64,000 bases of DNA, taken from NCBI GenBank assembly GCA_947034885.2, contig OX344749.2:36537682-36601681 (forward strand), read 5' to 3'. The translations under genes were made by a program, and so were the position numbers. The DNA comes from Thuidium tamariscinum (taxonomy: Eukaryota > Streptophyta > Bryopsida > Hypnales > Thuidiaceae). The notes under the pieces were generated by a model, which ran no database searches, was not told where the DNA came from, and saw only the letters and a program-made list of their open reading frames with translations. Positions within the stretch are counted from its first letter, which is position 1. Every line of letters starts with the position of its first letter. Of the stretch, positions 34,162 to 45,010 are shown piece after piece.

Positions 34162-35652
34162 GAAATAAACCAAAGAATCTCGATAATTAAAAAAAAAATT
34201 GAAGATGAAGCAAAGGATTCTTCTGAGACGTTTATTAGGGTTGATTTATATATCATCAATAAGTTGCACTACTGTATCTATTGTGATAAGCTTATGCATG
34301 TGCATCGTAATCACATTTTGAAACATTTAAGCGTAAGTTTGCATCAAAACAATATTATCGCTTATAACCTCTTGTTAGGGTTAGTTAAATATGGAGTTAA
34401 TTGGTTAGAAGGCGAGAGAAAACTACATTATGCAAAATGTAACGAAATATTTTCTAGAAAGGTGAAAGATGTTCTCCGTCATATTGAAAAGCATAGAGTT
34501 TTAATACTAGCTATAGTTTCAGGGGATAAAGGTGATTTTAACTAAAGGTATTTGTTAAAACATTTTACAAGATTTAAGATTTGGCAAGTAGATTTCAATT
34601 TTACAAATGCAAAATTGAACACATAAATTTTGAGTTATGACAAGGTTGTAGGCCCTATTACTTTTCAAAAAGATTCTCCAGCCAACACGTTTTTGGCAAA
34701 TCTTAAGAATGATGTTTTTTCAAAGCAAGAATTATCTTTTCTTACTAAGGTTGCTTTTTTATAGAAGTGATAGGAAATAAAGTTACATGATCAGAAGAGA
34801 AACAAAGTTCTAATATGAAGACGTTTGGAATGCGTTATGTAAGAGGTGACCTTAGTTGGTAAGTTGTTTTTTTGTTTTTGTTTTTTATATGAATTTATTT
34901 ATTTATTTTTTTTTTTTAAGGTTCTAATATTATTACATGGTGTATAAACAGGTACAAACATCAATTCAAGGATGTTTATAAACTATCTGAAGAGTTTGTA
35001 ACATTTATAGCCAAGCGTTTACAGTAGTTGTACCCTGAGGTTTATCAACACTTGGAGAGGATTGTAAAAGTTGAAGGGTTGTCAATTGGTACATCTACCA
35101 TTAGCAATTCACCTTTTACTTTTTTTGCATTAACAAGGGATTACAATTGTCGACCTCACCAAGATAAGGACGACTACGATCTTCAATTTATTTTGTGGTT
35201 AAAAAAAGGAAAATTTTCATGTTTGAATATTCGATATTTAAAATTTTGTTTATACATGTTTTTATAAGTTTATTAATCATAATTTTTTGTTATTTTAGAT
35301 GTTGAAGATCTAGAGAATGAAAATGTTCTTTTTGCAATCTTCAAGCAATTATGCTTTTACACTAAGGCATGAAGATGTGTTATGCTTTTATCCTCGTGAT
35401 ATTTTCCATTGTACTAAGGCTTTGAGGAAAAAAGGTTCCCTTGGGATAGCCTTTTTCGAAAAAGCATCTTTGTTTTACCAACTTAAACGACGTTTGGATT
35501 TAAAGAATGGTGAGGTGTTAACTACAGTTATACCGAAGTCTGAGAACACTCCACAAAAAGTAATTACAAAAACGAAAGATGTTTATTTTGACAGGAAGAC
35601 ATTATATATAGAAGCCTTCCAAGGAGGGAAAATGTCAATTTCAGACATATAA
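34162..35652 (+). pseudogene. Zinc-finger plus Fe(II)/2-oxoglutarate dioxygenase-like pseudogene, copy 1
   Basis: This is the best gene candidate. Upstream, 34,162-34,545 reads with a C-x2-C...H-x3-H pattern (YCIYCDK...HILKHL) and a second partial finger (HYAKCNEI...RHIEKH). Coding traces follow (YDKVVGPITFQKDS near 34,636; MKTFGMRYVRGDLS from 34,815). A perfect GTAAGT donor lies at 34,859 and a CAG acceptor at 34,951. The next exon has DVYKL, then NCRPHQDKDD and LWLKKGK. Histidine-x-aspartate fits the iron-binding facial triad. The last exon (from ~35,317) has EDVLCFYPRDIFHCT, supplying a distal histidine, then GSLGIAFFEK. The arginine usually expected after it to bind 2-oxoglutarate is not obvious. 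Several stops and frame changes lie between the parts, so it is broken. The fold call is fairly secure. The subfamily (TET/JBP-like, AlkB-like or other) is inference. Confidence 0.6.
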
Positions 35653-36015
35653 ACATTTAGGCAGTATCTTCGTTTAATTTTTTTCATTTTGGCTCTAGTG
35701 CTCATTTTCTCTTTGCTTAATTATTTGTGTTCAGCTTATTGGGCTTGGCTGTTCTTGTGTGCTCAAAGTTTCATGTTAGGTCCAAATTTGACAAGTTGTG
35801 GTTAAAATCGTTAGTCTCAGCTATCAAGAATATGGATAGCATTGTCTGGAATCTTAAGGGGCCTTACCCATGTTTCTTGTATTAGATGTCCCTGTTTGTT
35901 TTTTGTTTTCTTGTATTCTTCTCTCTTCAGTGTTTAGTCTTCTTAGCTTGGTTGTTTTATCCTTGGCTCTTCATTTTAATACAATGGTTTTGTCCATTTG
36001 TTTAAAAAAAAATTA
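35653..36015 (+). mobile_element. Possible LINE 3' tail
   Basis: A T-rich stretch ends CATTTTAATACAATGGTTTT and then GTCCATTTGTTTAAAAAAAAA. The tail near 51,290 (read on the minus strand) is built the same way. This form is typical of plant L1-type LINE 3' ends. It may instead be the 3' region of the pseudogene just upstream. No reverse transcriptase was seen. Confidence 0.35.
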
Positions 36016-36088
36016 TTTTAATACAATGGATTTTTATTAATTTAAAAAACAAAACAAAACAAAAACATATTTTATTACTTGCATTATA

Positions 36089-36108
36089 TATATATATATA
36101 TATATATT
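36089..36108. repeat. (TA)n microsatellite
   Basis: Ten or so TA units. Confidence 0.9.
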
Positions 36109-36109
36109 G

Positions 36110-38140
36110 AATAACAAATAGATAATCATTGCATTAAAAAATTAAACCTATTACAACTAAACTAAAAGTTAGATGAATGAATGGATTAGGGCAATGAATC
36201 CACCAATATTAAACAAATGAAATATTATCCTTATTCTAAATTCAAAATATGACAAAGGAAAATTTGATTTTGTTTTAGAAATAGGTATCAATTAAGTGTA
36301 AATATCTTCTAATAAAAACCTTAAAGTTCTTTTATTTAAATAAAAAAATTATAGATCTTTTAGATTAAACATTGGATTTATTATAAAGTAAAATAAGAAG
36401 TTATAGAATTAAGAATAATATAAGATGATTAAAAATACAATATTTTTATTTTTATTTTATTTTTTTAATAAATAAAGATGAAATTATCTTTTCAAAAGAT
36501 TTTTGTTTTTTTAGAATTAACATTCTTTTAGCGGTTTTTAAAATGAAAAGCCTTCAAAATCATTGATTATAAATGTTAAATCATTAGGAATGTTAAGTCA
36601 TTTAAATAAGCTCATTTGGTTATAATCTAGAATATTACAAGACAAAGCTAATATTTTGAAAGATCCATTGACAAAAATTATGAAGATTGCAAAAATTTAG
36701 TAATTTTACCCCTAAATTGAAATTATTATGAATTTTAAAAGGCAATAGTTGACTTAATTTGTAATCAACATTTAGAGTCTGTTAGCGCTTTTTATCCACC
36801 TTTGGTAAAAAAGAAAACACAACCAAGTTCTTTTTATTTTTTATGGTTTCTAGTCTATAGTTGTTGTAATGGTTGTCCATTGTGCTTTTCAAGCAATGAA
36901 TCTTTCTAACTCCTAAGTACACTCAAAGCAGGTGAAAACCTAATCAAACATACTTCAAAATGCAAAATATCACATGATTAACCTCTGCAATCGAGCTACT
37001 GTAGTTATTTTGCTAAAATTAGGTCAGACTAAATCTAATTATCCTATCTTGTAGAAGATTAATTCCTCTTTCCAAAACTATAAAATTCAATTTGATCGTA
37101 CATTCCTATCAAAAGTTATGAGCGGATGAAGTTGAACCACTAATCGATTCATCCAAACTTCATCCCCTAATTACTCCTAATCTACAATTCTAAATTTAGT
37201 ATTTATTTCGGTTTTGGGTTCTAATTATTAGTCTTATTCTAATTTACTCAATTTGTTCCAAAGTTTCAAGACTTATCTAGTTTTCATCCAAATTTACTAC
37301 TAAACTTCATCCACTTCTATCTTCCCTGTTTTAAATCGGATTTCTAAGTGTGATGTGTTTTTGAAAACCTTTAAGCTAATTCTACAGGTTTTTTAATCTA
37401 AAAATAAAAATAAAAATTGCATTGGTACTCTAAAGTGTACTTCTAGTTCGGCTACTTAGTCTAAATGATAAACTTTGAACATCCGAAATAATTAAGAAAA
37501 GTTAAATTCATACCTTGGAATTCACACCGTTAGAAAGGTTATTGTACACTCTTTTGAATTTTTCATCATTCGCCATCTTCTTCACATCTTTAATAGTTTT
37601 GCTTACGACTTGAAGGTGACTTTTTAATACAAATTTGAAGTTTAAACTTTTAACTACTTATTTTTCTTTCTATTCTACTTTTTTCTCTTCAACACTATTT
37701 TCCCTCTATTATTGTATTCAAATGGTTGATTTTGAAATAATAATTGACCTTTAAAGATCTAAAGTCAATTATTATTTTATCTTCTTTTTCTAATGGTCTA
37801 AACTCCTTCTCTAAGATTTCCTACCTAATCTTATCAACTTCTAATGACACCTTAACTTCCCAATAAATTCTTCATCTCCTTCACTTGTTCTTTGGGGTTA
37901 TTTGAACTCCTACTTGACAAAAGAGGTTCTAATTTGACTTTTATTTCTCTTCTATGTTATGACTCCCAATTAGTAATGGAAACGTTGTTAATTTGAAACT
38001 TTTCAACTTCCTATCTTCTAATTGTGACACTTCCTACTACTTTTGTGATGCTAATTTATTTTTAATTTTTCTTCAATTTATGTTATTTGATTAATCACTA
38101 CTATAATATGAAATTTAGTTTCTCCTTGACCTCCTATCTA
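36110..38140. other. AT-rich stretch, nothing recognised
   Basis: No gene was seen. TCAAAAGTTATGAGCGGATG near 37,108 carries the recurrent 12-mer found in the repeat families. Confidence 0.45.
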
Positions 38141-38204
38141 GTGTTTTGAATTTGTATGAGTTAAAACTCCAACCAATCATAAAATCAAATTATGCAACCA
38201 AGCA

Positions 38205-38490
38205 ACCAAGTCTCCCAAGTTCAATTGTAGTCAGTTCAACTCGCAGCAAGTTCAGTCATAGTAGTTCAACTCGCAGCAAATCAGTTCAAGCTTGCAAGCC
38301 AGGCAATACAGCTTGCGATCATGTTTATTTAATTGCAGTCATGTTGATGTCCTTGCCATATCCGATTGATACCCTACTACGATCGATTGATATCCGTCAA
38401 CTTGGGGGGTTCTCGAAAGGCCTCTTGATCGTTTGGAGGACTTGGGGAGCCTGAGCCAATAATTGTTTGAAGGCTCAGGCTACCAAACGT
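38205..38490 (+). other. G+C-richer patch with direct repeat and hairpin
   Basis: GTTCAACTCGCAGCAA occurs twice about 28 bp apart (near 38,236 and 38,264). AGCCTGAGCC at 38,448 and its exact complement GGCTCAGGCT at 38,472 form a 10-bp stem. The 102-codon frame across it has no recognisable motif and no ATG at its called start. Confidence 0.5.
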
Positions 38491-39190
38491 GTTTTTTAAC
38501 ACGAATTTCTAATTTTTGAAGGAATTTGGAATACCAAAAGTTGTTTTTCTTTCGGTAATTAATTGTACACTAAATTGGAATGCTAAATTGACACTTGGAG
38601 CACTATGTTTTGGGCTAAATTTTAAGAAAATTCTCAATATTTTGGGAACTAAACTTAAGAATTAATTGTAAAAAAGTCAAAATTTTGCCGTGATTTTGAA
38701 ATACACCTAAATTTTAAGACTGAAAGCTATAGTTTCGCCGTATTTTCTCTAATACCAAAATTTTAAACATAAAAAACTATAGCTTCGCCGTTTGTTTTAA
38801 GAATACTATAGAACTCTCCTAACTTCCAAACAAGTAAAGTTAAAGCTTCACTGAGATACAAGAAACAAAGAGAATACGGACAACCACAAGAAAAATGATT
38901 TGTTAGTAAACAATAAGCTACTAAATGTTAATGCTAAAATAACTTAAACGACGCTAGAAAGTTTCTTCAAGCGGTATCGCCAATCATAAAGAAAGGAGAC
39001 TTTAGGATTAGTACAAAGTTAGTTTAAAACATCTACAAAACGTCAACAAAATACAAGAACTCCACAAAACATCACCCAAGCTTCAAATAACCCACAAAAA
39101 GTGCTAAAAAAGATAGCTAAGCTTAAAGAGACCCCAAGTTCTTTAAGAGAGCTCCAAAAACAACAACAAAGGAGCTTAAAATGCTCAAAA
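38491..39190. other. AT-rich stretch, nothing recognised
   Basis: Recurrent phrases such as AGCTTCGCCGT near 38,780 and TTTGCCGTGATTTTG near 38,685 suggest a small decayed repeat. No gene was seen. Confidence 0.4.
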
Positions 39191-39477
39191 TATTAGTAAA
39201 AAATTCAGAATGAAAATCAACTGAAAACTATTGATCATTTTCTGTTGATTTGATCAAGTTGATCATCAGTAGAAATCAATACAAAAGTGTTGATCTTTTT
39301 GTTGTTTTGGACTTCTTTTTCTCAAAATTTTTTGAAATTTTTCATCTGCCCAAAACATCCGGGCAGCTGAATTTTTTTTCAAACCTTGCCCAAAATATCT
39401 AGGCAGTTGAAAAAAAATTCAAATCCATCCACCTGCAACCACCCCAAACATTGTCAATTACTGTCACTTACCAACCG

Positions 39478-39540
39478 TGAGGCTCAAACCCGAGACCTTA
39501 TACCTGCATGCACACAAGCCTAACTACTACACCACTCCTT
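39478..39540 (-). ncRNA. tRNA-like segment (possible SINE head)
   Basis: On the minus strand, GTGGTGTAGTAGTTAGGC resembles an A box and CGGGTTTGAGCCTC a B box, about 30 bp apart. Stem pairing is imperfect. A tRNA-like segment also lies beside the foldback in the 30.5-kb element. Confidence 0.45.
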
Positions 39541-39596
39541 ACCTTTCATGTAATACTTTGGAAGCACTAGTCTAGTTATACACTTACGGCTTATGT

Positions 39597-39953
39597 TTCA
39601 GCAGACTTCAAACGTCATTTCCACATAAAAAATCAATTTTTTTCTAAAAAACTTTAAACTAATAAAACTTGGGCAATCAAGTTAACTTTCATCTCCATAA
39701 ATCCGTTTCAGATTTTGAGCCTCCAATCAAAAGTTATGCACAAAACTCAGAGTGGATGTTTGAAAATGTCAAAAAATATTTCCTTTCAACCTCTCTTTAA
39801 ACTTTCTCCATAACTTTTGTTTGGAGGCTCAAAATCTAAAACGGATTTTTGGAGATGAAAATTAACTTGATTACCCAACTTTTATTAGTTCAAAGTTTTC
39901 TTAAAAAGGTTAAATTTCTATGTAATAATGACATCCAAAGTCTGTTGAGTTAA
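39597..39953. repeat. ~145-bp-arm foldback
   Basis: The left arm (CAGACTTCAAACG...ATCCGTTTCAGATTTTGAG) is mirrored by the right arm (CTCAAAATCTAAAACGGAT...AAAGTCTGTTG). The spacer between arms is about 50 bp. Confidence 0.85.
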
Positions 39954-40901
39954 AAAAAACATTGAATTTTAAATGATTAAGTTGAAAAAAAAACTTTCAT
40001 TGCATAGAATTTCAATTTTATTGTTTTAATTTGAATATTTCTCAAAATGCTAGTAAGATAATATTTTATACTTTTATGTAATTCAAATTTTGGGCTTATG
40101 GTAATAATATAGTTTAGAGTATGTAGTATGAAGAATTTTTGACCACTTAATTGAATCTACTTGCTATAATTATCCAAACTACTTATAACTCAAAAGAATA
40201 TATAGAACTCTTAAAAAAATAATTTAATTACAAATTGAATCAATTGGGTTGAAATTTTTGGTATATTGTATTTGAAGTGAATACAACTCTGGTAAGAATT
40301 TCACAAAAGATATATGCAACAAATATTGCACCAAAATTCCAAAAAGGACTTACTCTAAATTTGAAAATAGCTTCAAAGCATATTTAAATATTTTGAAGTT
40401 CATTAGGTAATCAACATCAATGTGCTAACCTTTCATTTTGCTACATTATCATAGCATTCCAAATTATTCTGAACTTATTGTTGATGAAACAAGTAGAATT
40501 TAAAAATTCCTAAAAAATATAAAAGATTTTAGAAAAAGATATAAACTTTCATTCCATGACATTCATTCCATTCCATTAGATTCCATCACAATCCTAAAGA
40601 TTTTTAAGAGATTTCTAAAAGATTTCTAAAAGATTCCTAAACAATTCTTAGAAGATATCTACAATATCTTTAAAAGATTCCTAGAATATCTTTAAAATAT
40701 TCCTAAAGATTCCTAAAAGAGTCAAAAACAACAAAATTTTGTTGATTTAGTCATTGCATTACTCCAATCAACCGAAAAGGACTGCTTGTTCCGTTGATGT
40801 TTACAAATAGTCCGTGCAGTGCTCCATTCAACAAAAAAAAACAAAAAAACAATTAAAATTAGTTGGTTTTCTATTGATCTGGACATGATTTTCTACTAGT
40901 G

Positions 40902-41630
40902 AAAAACAAGGAAATTTGGCAATGTGGCCTAAATGGCCAAAATTCAACTAAATGAACCCAAATGAAAACAAGGCGGTTCAAAATGAACCTAAAGGGTGAG
41001 AAGAGAGGGAAATGAGTGCCTTTATATACTCTTCTAAGTGCACTCACCCCCCCCTCTCTTCCTACATAGTAATCTCATCATTTAAGATTTTCATCCTAAT
41101 TTTCTAAATTTTTATTTTCTATGTTGGTCCTACACGATAACTTTTGGAGAAATACTCCAATTTGAAAATGGATTGCGCCAATGGCTTCAGAAGGCCATTT
41201 TTAGCCTAGAAGACCTCCTATTCCCTTTCCCTACCTCAAAAACCTCATAGATTATAGCAACGACTAGAATTAATCCAAGGTAAAAATTTCAAATGATGGA
41301 GTTTTTATTGTAATCTAAAAATAACTAGCCTAGACTCTTAAGTAGGTCCAAGAGAGTTGGAAAAGACCCTAAATTTGCTTCATTCCGATGTCATATGCTC
41401 TCAAAACACCGGTAAAGCTAGCGGTTGACCATTAATATCACCGATGTTGGAAGATCTTCTTAATTATGGCACCTCCCGCTATCGGAATGTTATGAAATTT
41501 GTCGGAGAGCTTTACGATGATATAAAAAATTACTGTAATTTTTAGTGAGATTTTGCCGCACTCATGATAATTTTCACAATTTTACCATGTCAGATTTAAG
41601 CGGATGACTGGTCGGGAAAAGATCTTAGGA
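40902..41630. other. AT-rich stretch, nothing recognised
   Basis: TTTTTAGTGAGATTTTGCCGC near 41,538 is echoed near 19,753 (TTTTAGTGAGATTTTACCAC), implying a small dispersed repeat. No gene was seen. Confidence 0.4.
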
Positions 41631-41667
41631 TGATCAGAAAAAATCAATACTTTTTGGGAAACCTCTC

Positions 41668-41875
41668 ATGGAGTTCCTCAAGCTATGTACAATCCCTAAT
41701 TGTACCTTGCACATGTGAAAAATGGAGTAAAAAATCCCACCACCTCCTTCAACTTCCAATGAACAAGGAATCTTCTACAATTGGAGGAACCTTGGTGCGA
41801 CGATTGCTCCGATGGACTCTTGGCACAACTCCCATTCTAAATCACCTTACTTATGCTGTAGATGCCCTTTGATGC
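41668..41875 (+). pseudogene. Unrecognised coding-like patch
   Basis: Two plus-strand frames are open over this G+C-richer patch. One reads IPPPPSTSNEQG, then FYNWRNLGATIAP, then WHNSHSKSPYL. The codon variety looks protein-like, but no family comes to mind. It could be a gene fragment or a decayed mobile-element frame. The 80-codon alternative frame is less convincing. Confidence 0.25.
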
Positions 41876-41899
41876 TCCAATTTTGAGTTTCTTCACCTG

Positions 41900-42470
41900 T
41901 AGGCTAATAATTGGGATTTCTACTATTTTGTCGATGGAATGAAGAAACTGAAACCTTTCTTTGGGAATCTAAATTAGGATTCTTACATAACTCCTTCAGA
42001 TTAAGCTAGTATTTTTGCATTTCATTGCACAATAGATGTAGAAAATTAGGGATTTTCTACTATTACAATTTTATATACAAAAGATGGATTTTTATCCTAT
42101 TTACATACGGGTTTTCATTGGATATGTAAAGAACTAGGTTTAAAGTGACTAGGGAGGGTATTGGTGTATACAACTTAGATTTAGGTCCAATACCTAATTC
42201 TAACTTTTTAACACCTAAAACTACATTCAAAAACTTACAAACAAACGAAAAATAATAGTTGAGTCCCAGGTGACAAAATTAGAACTCACAAGATCATTCA
42301 AATATTCAATTTCTATCATTTAAGAATACTTTCCTACTAATTATTTCCTACATTTATACTTACTTATGTATCATTAATTTTTTAGTCTAAGACTTAAAAA
42401 AGTATAAAGACACACATTCAAAGAATAAATAAAAATTCATTATAATCTTATTTTGAATAGGATATATTAT
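41900..42470. other. AT-rich stretch, nothing recognised
   Basis: No coding or structural signal was seen. Confidence 0.45.
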
Positions 42471-42472
42471 TT

Positions 42473-42622
42473 AGTATTGATGGTGTATGTATTAGTAATG
42501 GGGACATCTACCTTATAGAGAATAAAGTTTGTAGTACCTATTATTTAGTGTATAGTGATGTATGTATTAAAAATGAAAACACCTACATTATAAAGGATAA
42601 AGTCTACAACACCTACTACAAA
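42473..42622 (+). repeat. ~75-bp tandem duplication
   Basis: GATGTATGTATTA...ACACCTACATTATA in the second unit matches GGTGTATGTATTA...ACATCTACCTTATA in the first. Confidence 0.7.
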
Positions 42623-42917
42623 AATATTAAACTAATGTAACTTTTATATATATAAGCACTACATTAGCACCTAGTACAAAATAAATAAACTCATGTACCA
42701 TATATATAAAAGTCAATGTCATTAGCTATACAAAAGTATTGAAGTGAATAAATGATGTAGTAAGTTATATATAAGTAAGTCAATGAGTTTACTTCCGTTT
42801 GCCTTTTATTATTAACATTTTATACAAGTTGAATATAATTTTTATGTAATCATATCAGTTTAGTGGTCATATTTAAAAAAAATTGTAGTAAAAAATTATA
42901 CGACTAGTATCTAGTCA

Positions 42918-43851
42918 TTAACCCCTAAAGGACCAACATGCCTTTTTTGGCAACATAGCGATTTCGGGCAGGTACGTGTGGCTAGAGATTTTCATATTTT
43001 GGAACCAAACTTTAATAGAAGGTGTGGACGAGGAGTATCTTCAAAGCCCAATAATTTTCGTGACTTTTGACTACATGATTGAAAAGTTATCGCATAAAAC
43101 GTTGTTTGTTTCTCAACTCGGGCAGTTTGGGCAGATCAGAAAAAATCACTTTTTTTGGAAATAAAAATTTGAAATTGGTTTTATAGATTTATATGTACAT
43201 GGAAAGCTTTGAATCATTCCATTTGGATTAATAAGTCAAAAGTTATGAAGAATTTTAGTTTGCGGGTAGTTATGGATTCTCTTCTCTAAAATAAACTTTG
43301 AAGTCCTTTATTTTACTCAATTTTCAATATTTTTGAAAAAAATTTAAAACATTGGGTGTAGGTTGTTTATTACAACATTTGAACCTTTGGGATTGGCATT
43401 TTTCAATTCAATAAATAAATTTTTACCATTTTAGTATTTTGAATCATTCTCTACTTCTTTCTACTTACTATTTTTTTTGTACATGTTGTACAATTCCAAA
43501 TGATATGAAAATTTTCAAGCATGTAGCCAACTTGAATTGGAGAATGAATCCAAAGAGTTGCAACCATTTTGGACATTTTTTCATACAAATGTGGCCTTCT
43601 GAAGTGCAGCTGCCCGGATTTTCGCAGTGAAAAAAAAATGATTTTTGTAACTTCAAACACTAATATCTTGCAATCTACATGGTGAAAATTTCTGAAATTT
43701 TTTCTACATCTTTACAAACTATTTCACTAAAAGATCCTACGGTTACATATGTCAAAAAATGTTTTTAAAAAAAAAATTTGGTAGCTATCCTAAAAATGGC
43801 AGTTTTGGAGCAGTTTTTGTTAAAACATAGTGAAGGAACTTTAGGGGTTAA
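42918..43851 (+). mobile_element. TTAA-flanked DNA element, copy D
   Basis: A 926-bp element (42,922-43,847) lies between TTAA tetranucleotides. It starts CCCCTAAAGGACCAACATGC and ends GGAACTTTAGGGG. The interior carries GGGCAG near both ends, TCAAAAGTTATGAAG near 43,237, and a minus-strand 62-codon frame at 43,468-43,656 shared with copies C and G. Copy E begins 50 bp downstream. Confidence 0.85.
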
Positions 43852-43900
43852 AATAAATCATGTATAAATTTTTTTATATGGTTTCTATATGAAATTCATA

Positions 43901-44707
43901 CTAATCTCCAAACACCTAAATTTTGTTTTTTGGTAATATAGCAACTTTGGGTAGCTATTAAAACATGAACATTTTATTGTCGCCAAAAAGGAAAACTTCT
44001 TTGAAACTTATTTATTTAAGAAAAAAAATCGAAATTGGTTTGTTTATTTAACTAAAAAGATTTAAATCATTTGATTTTGATTAATGAGTCAAAAGTTATG
44101 AGGAGTTTTAGTTTAGAATAGTTTATTACTAGTTATAAAATCCCTATACTATAATAAAAGTTAGAAATCTTTTATTTAATTCAATTTTTAATATTATTTG
44201 AAAAATAAACCCAATTAATGTAGATTTTTAATTACAACATTTTCAATTCTATAAATAAATTGCTTACAATCAAATACTTTAACTTTTTTTCTATTTTTTT
44301 CTACTTATGATTTTTTTTGTATATGTTGTACAATTGTAAATGATTTGAAATTATTTCAAGAAGTAGCCAACATGTCTTTAAGAATGAATCCAAAGAGTAT
44401 CAACCAATTTGAACCTTTTTCTATACAAATATGACCTTATAAAGTGTAGTTGCCTGGATTTTTGCACTATTTGCAATGGTAAAAAAAGAATCTTTACAAC
44501 TTTAAGCACTAATATCTAACAATCTATACGGTGGGAAATTTTGGAATTTTCTTTATATCTTTTCAAATTTCAACCTAGCTTACTACAAGATCCTATGGTT
44601 AAATAAGTAAGAAAATATTTTTTTTGCTAAATTTTGGTACATATATTAGAAATGAAAGTTTTAGAGTTGTTTTGGTGAAAATATAGTCAAAATCATTTAG
44701 GGATTAA
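43901..44707 (+). mobile_element. TTAA-type element, older copy E
   Basis: The element matches D throughout but with many changes. Its left end has decayed to CTAATCTCCAAACACC and its right end to CATTTAGGGA-TTAA. GAGTCAAAAGTTATGAGGAG lies near 44,087. The shared minus frame is interrupted here. Confidence 0.7.
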
Positions 44708-45010
44708 AGTCCACATTGATTAAATTGTGACAAAAGGAGAAGAAGTATGAAAAATCCCTTGTAGTTTATAGAATAAAATTTGAAAAGTCATGGAGTAAAC
44801 AAGAGTTTTGGATATTCCAAAAAATGTATAAGTTGCCTAAAAAGCAGCTTATGACTAGAAGTCATGGGCACCAAAGTGGTTGATTTTAAATAGACAATGC
44901 ACCTATAGTGTGCCATTTTTTGCCAAGTCACTTATGGCTGGTGTGTGTATTTTACCTTTTGTGCAATGAAATACGATTCAATTTGTGTCAAAAAGGAAAA
45001 AAATAAAAAT
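44708..45010 (+). mobile_element. Possible LINE or retroposon 3' tail
   Basis: The stretch ends TTTTGTGCAATGAAATACGA and then TTTGTGTCAAAAAGG with an A-rich tail. The end near 60,440 (ACAATGAAATTCCATTTCAC) is closely similar. Retroposed 3' ends fit, but no coding domain was seen. Confidence 0.35.

Larger units (their letters stand above)
39191..40901 (-). mobile_element. CACTA-ended non-autonomous element (1.7 kb)
   Basis: The right end TGATTTTCTACTAGTG is intact. The left end is TATTAGTAAAAAATTCAG, which equals CACTAGTA with two C-to-T changes. AAA lies on both outer sides as a 3-bp duplication. The element is inverted relative to the 30.5-kb one: its right end carries the TGTTGATTT words and the AAAGATTCCTA-type subterminal run (40,600-40,720) that are at the left end there. 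It holds a foldback (39,597-39,953) and a tRNA-like segment. No transposase was seen. Confidence 0.7.

Noticed and set aside
38146-38454. 102-codon frame with Ser/Arg repeats
   Set aside because: It begins at a non-ATG codon, spans a direct repeat and a hairpin, and has no recognisable domain.
43451-43660. Short frames on both strands inside TTAA copies as separate genes
   Set aside because: They recur only inside the elements, so I describe the shared frame as a property of the family rather than as genes.
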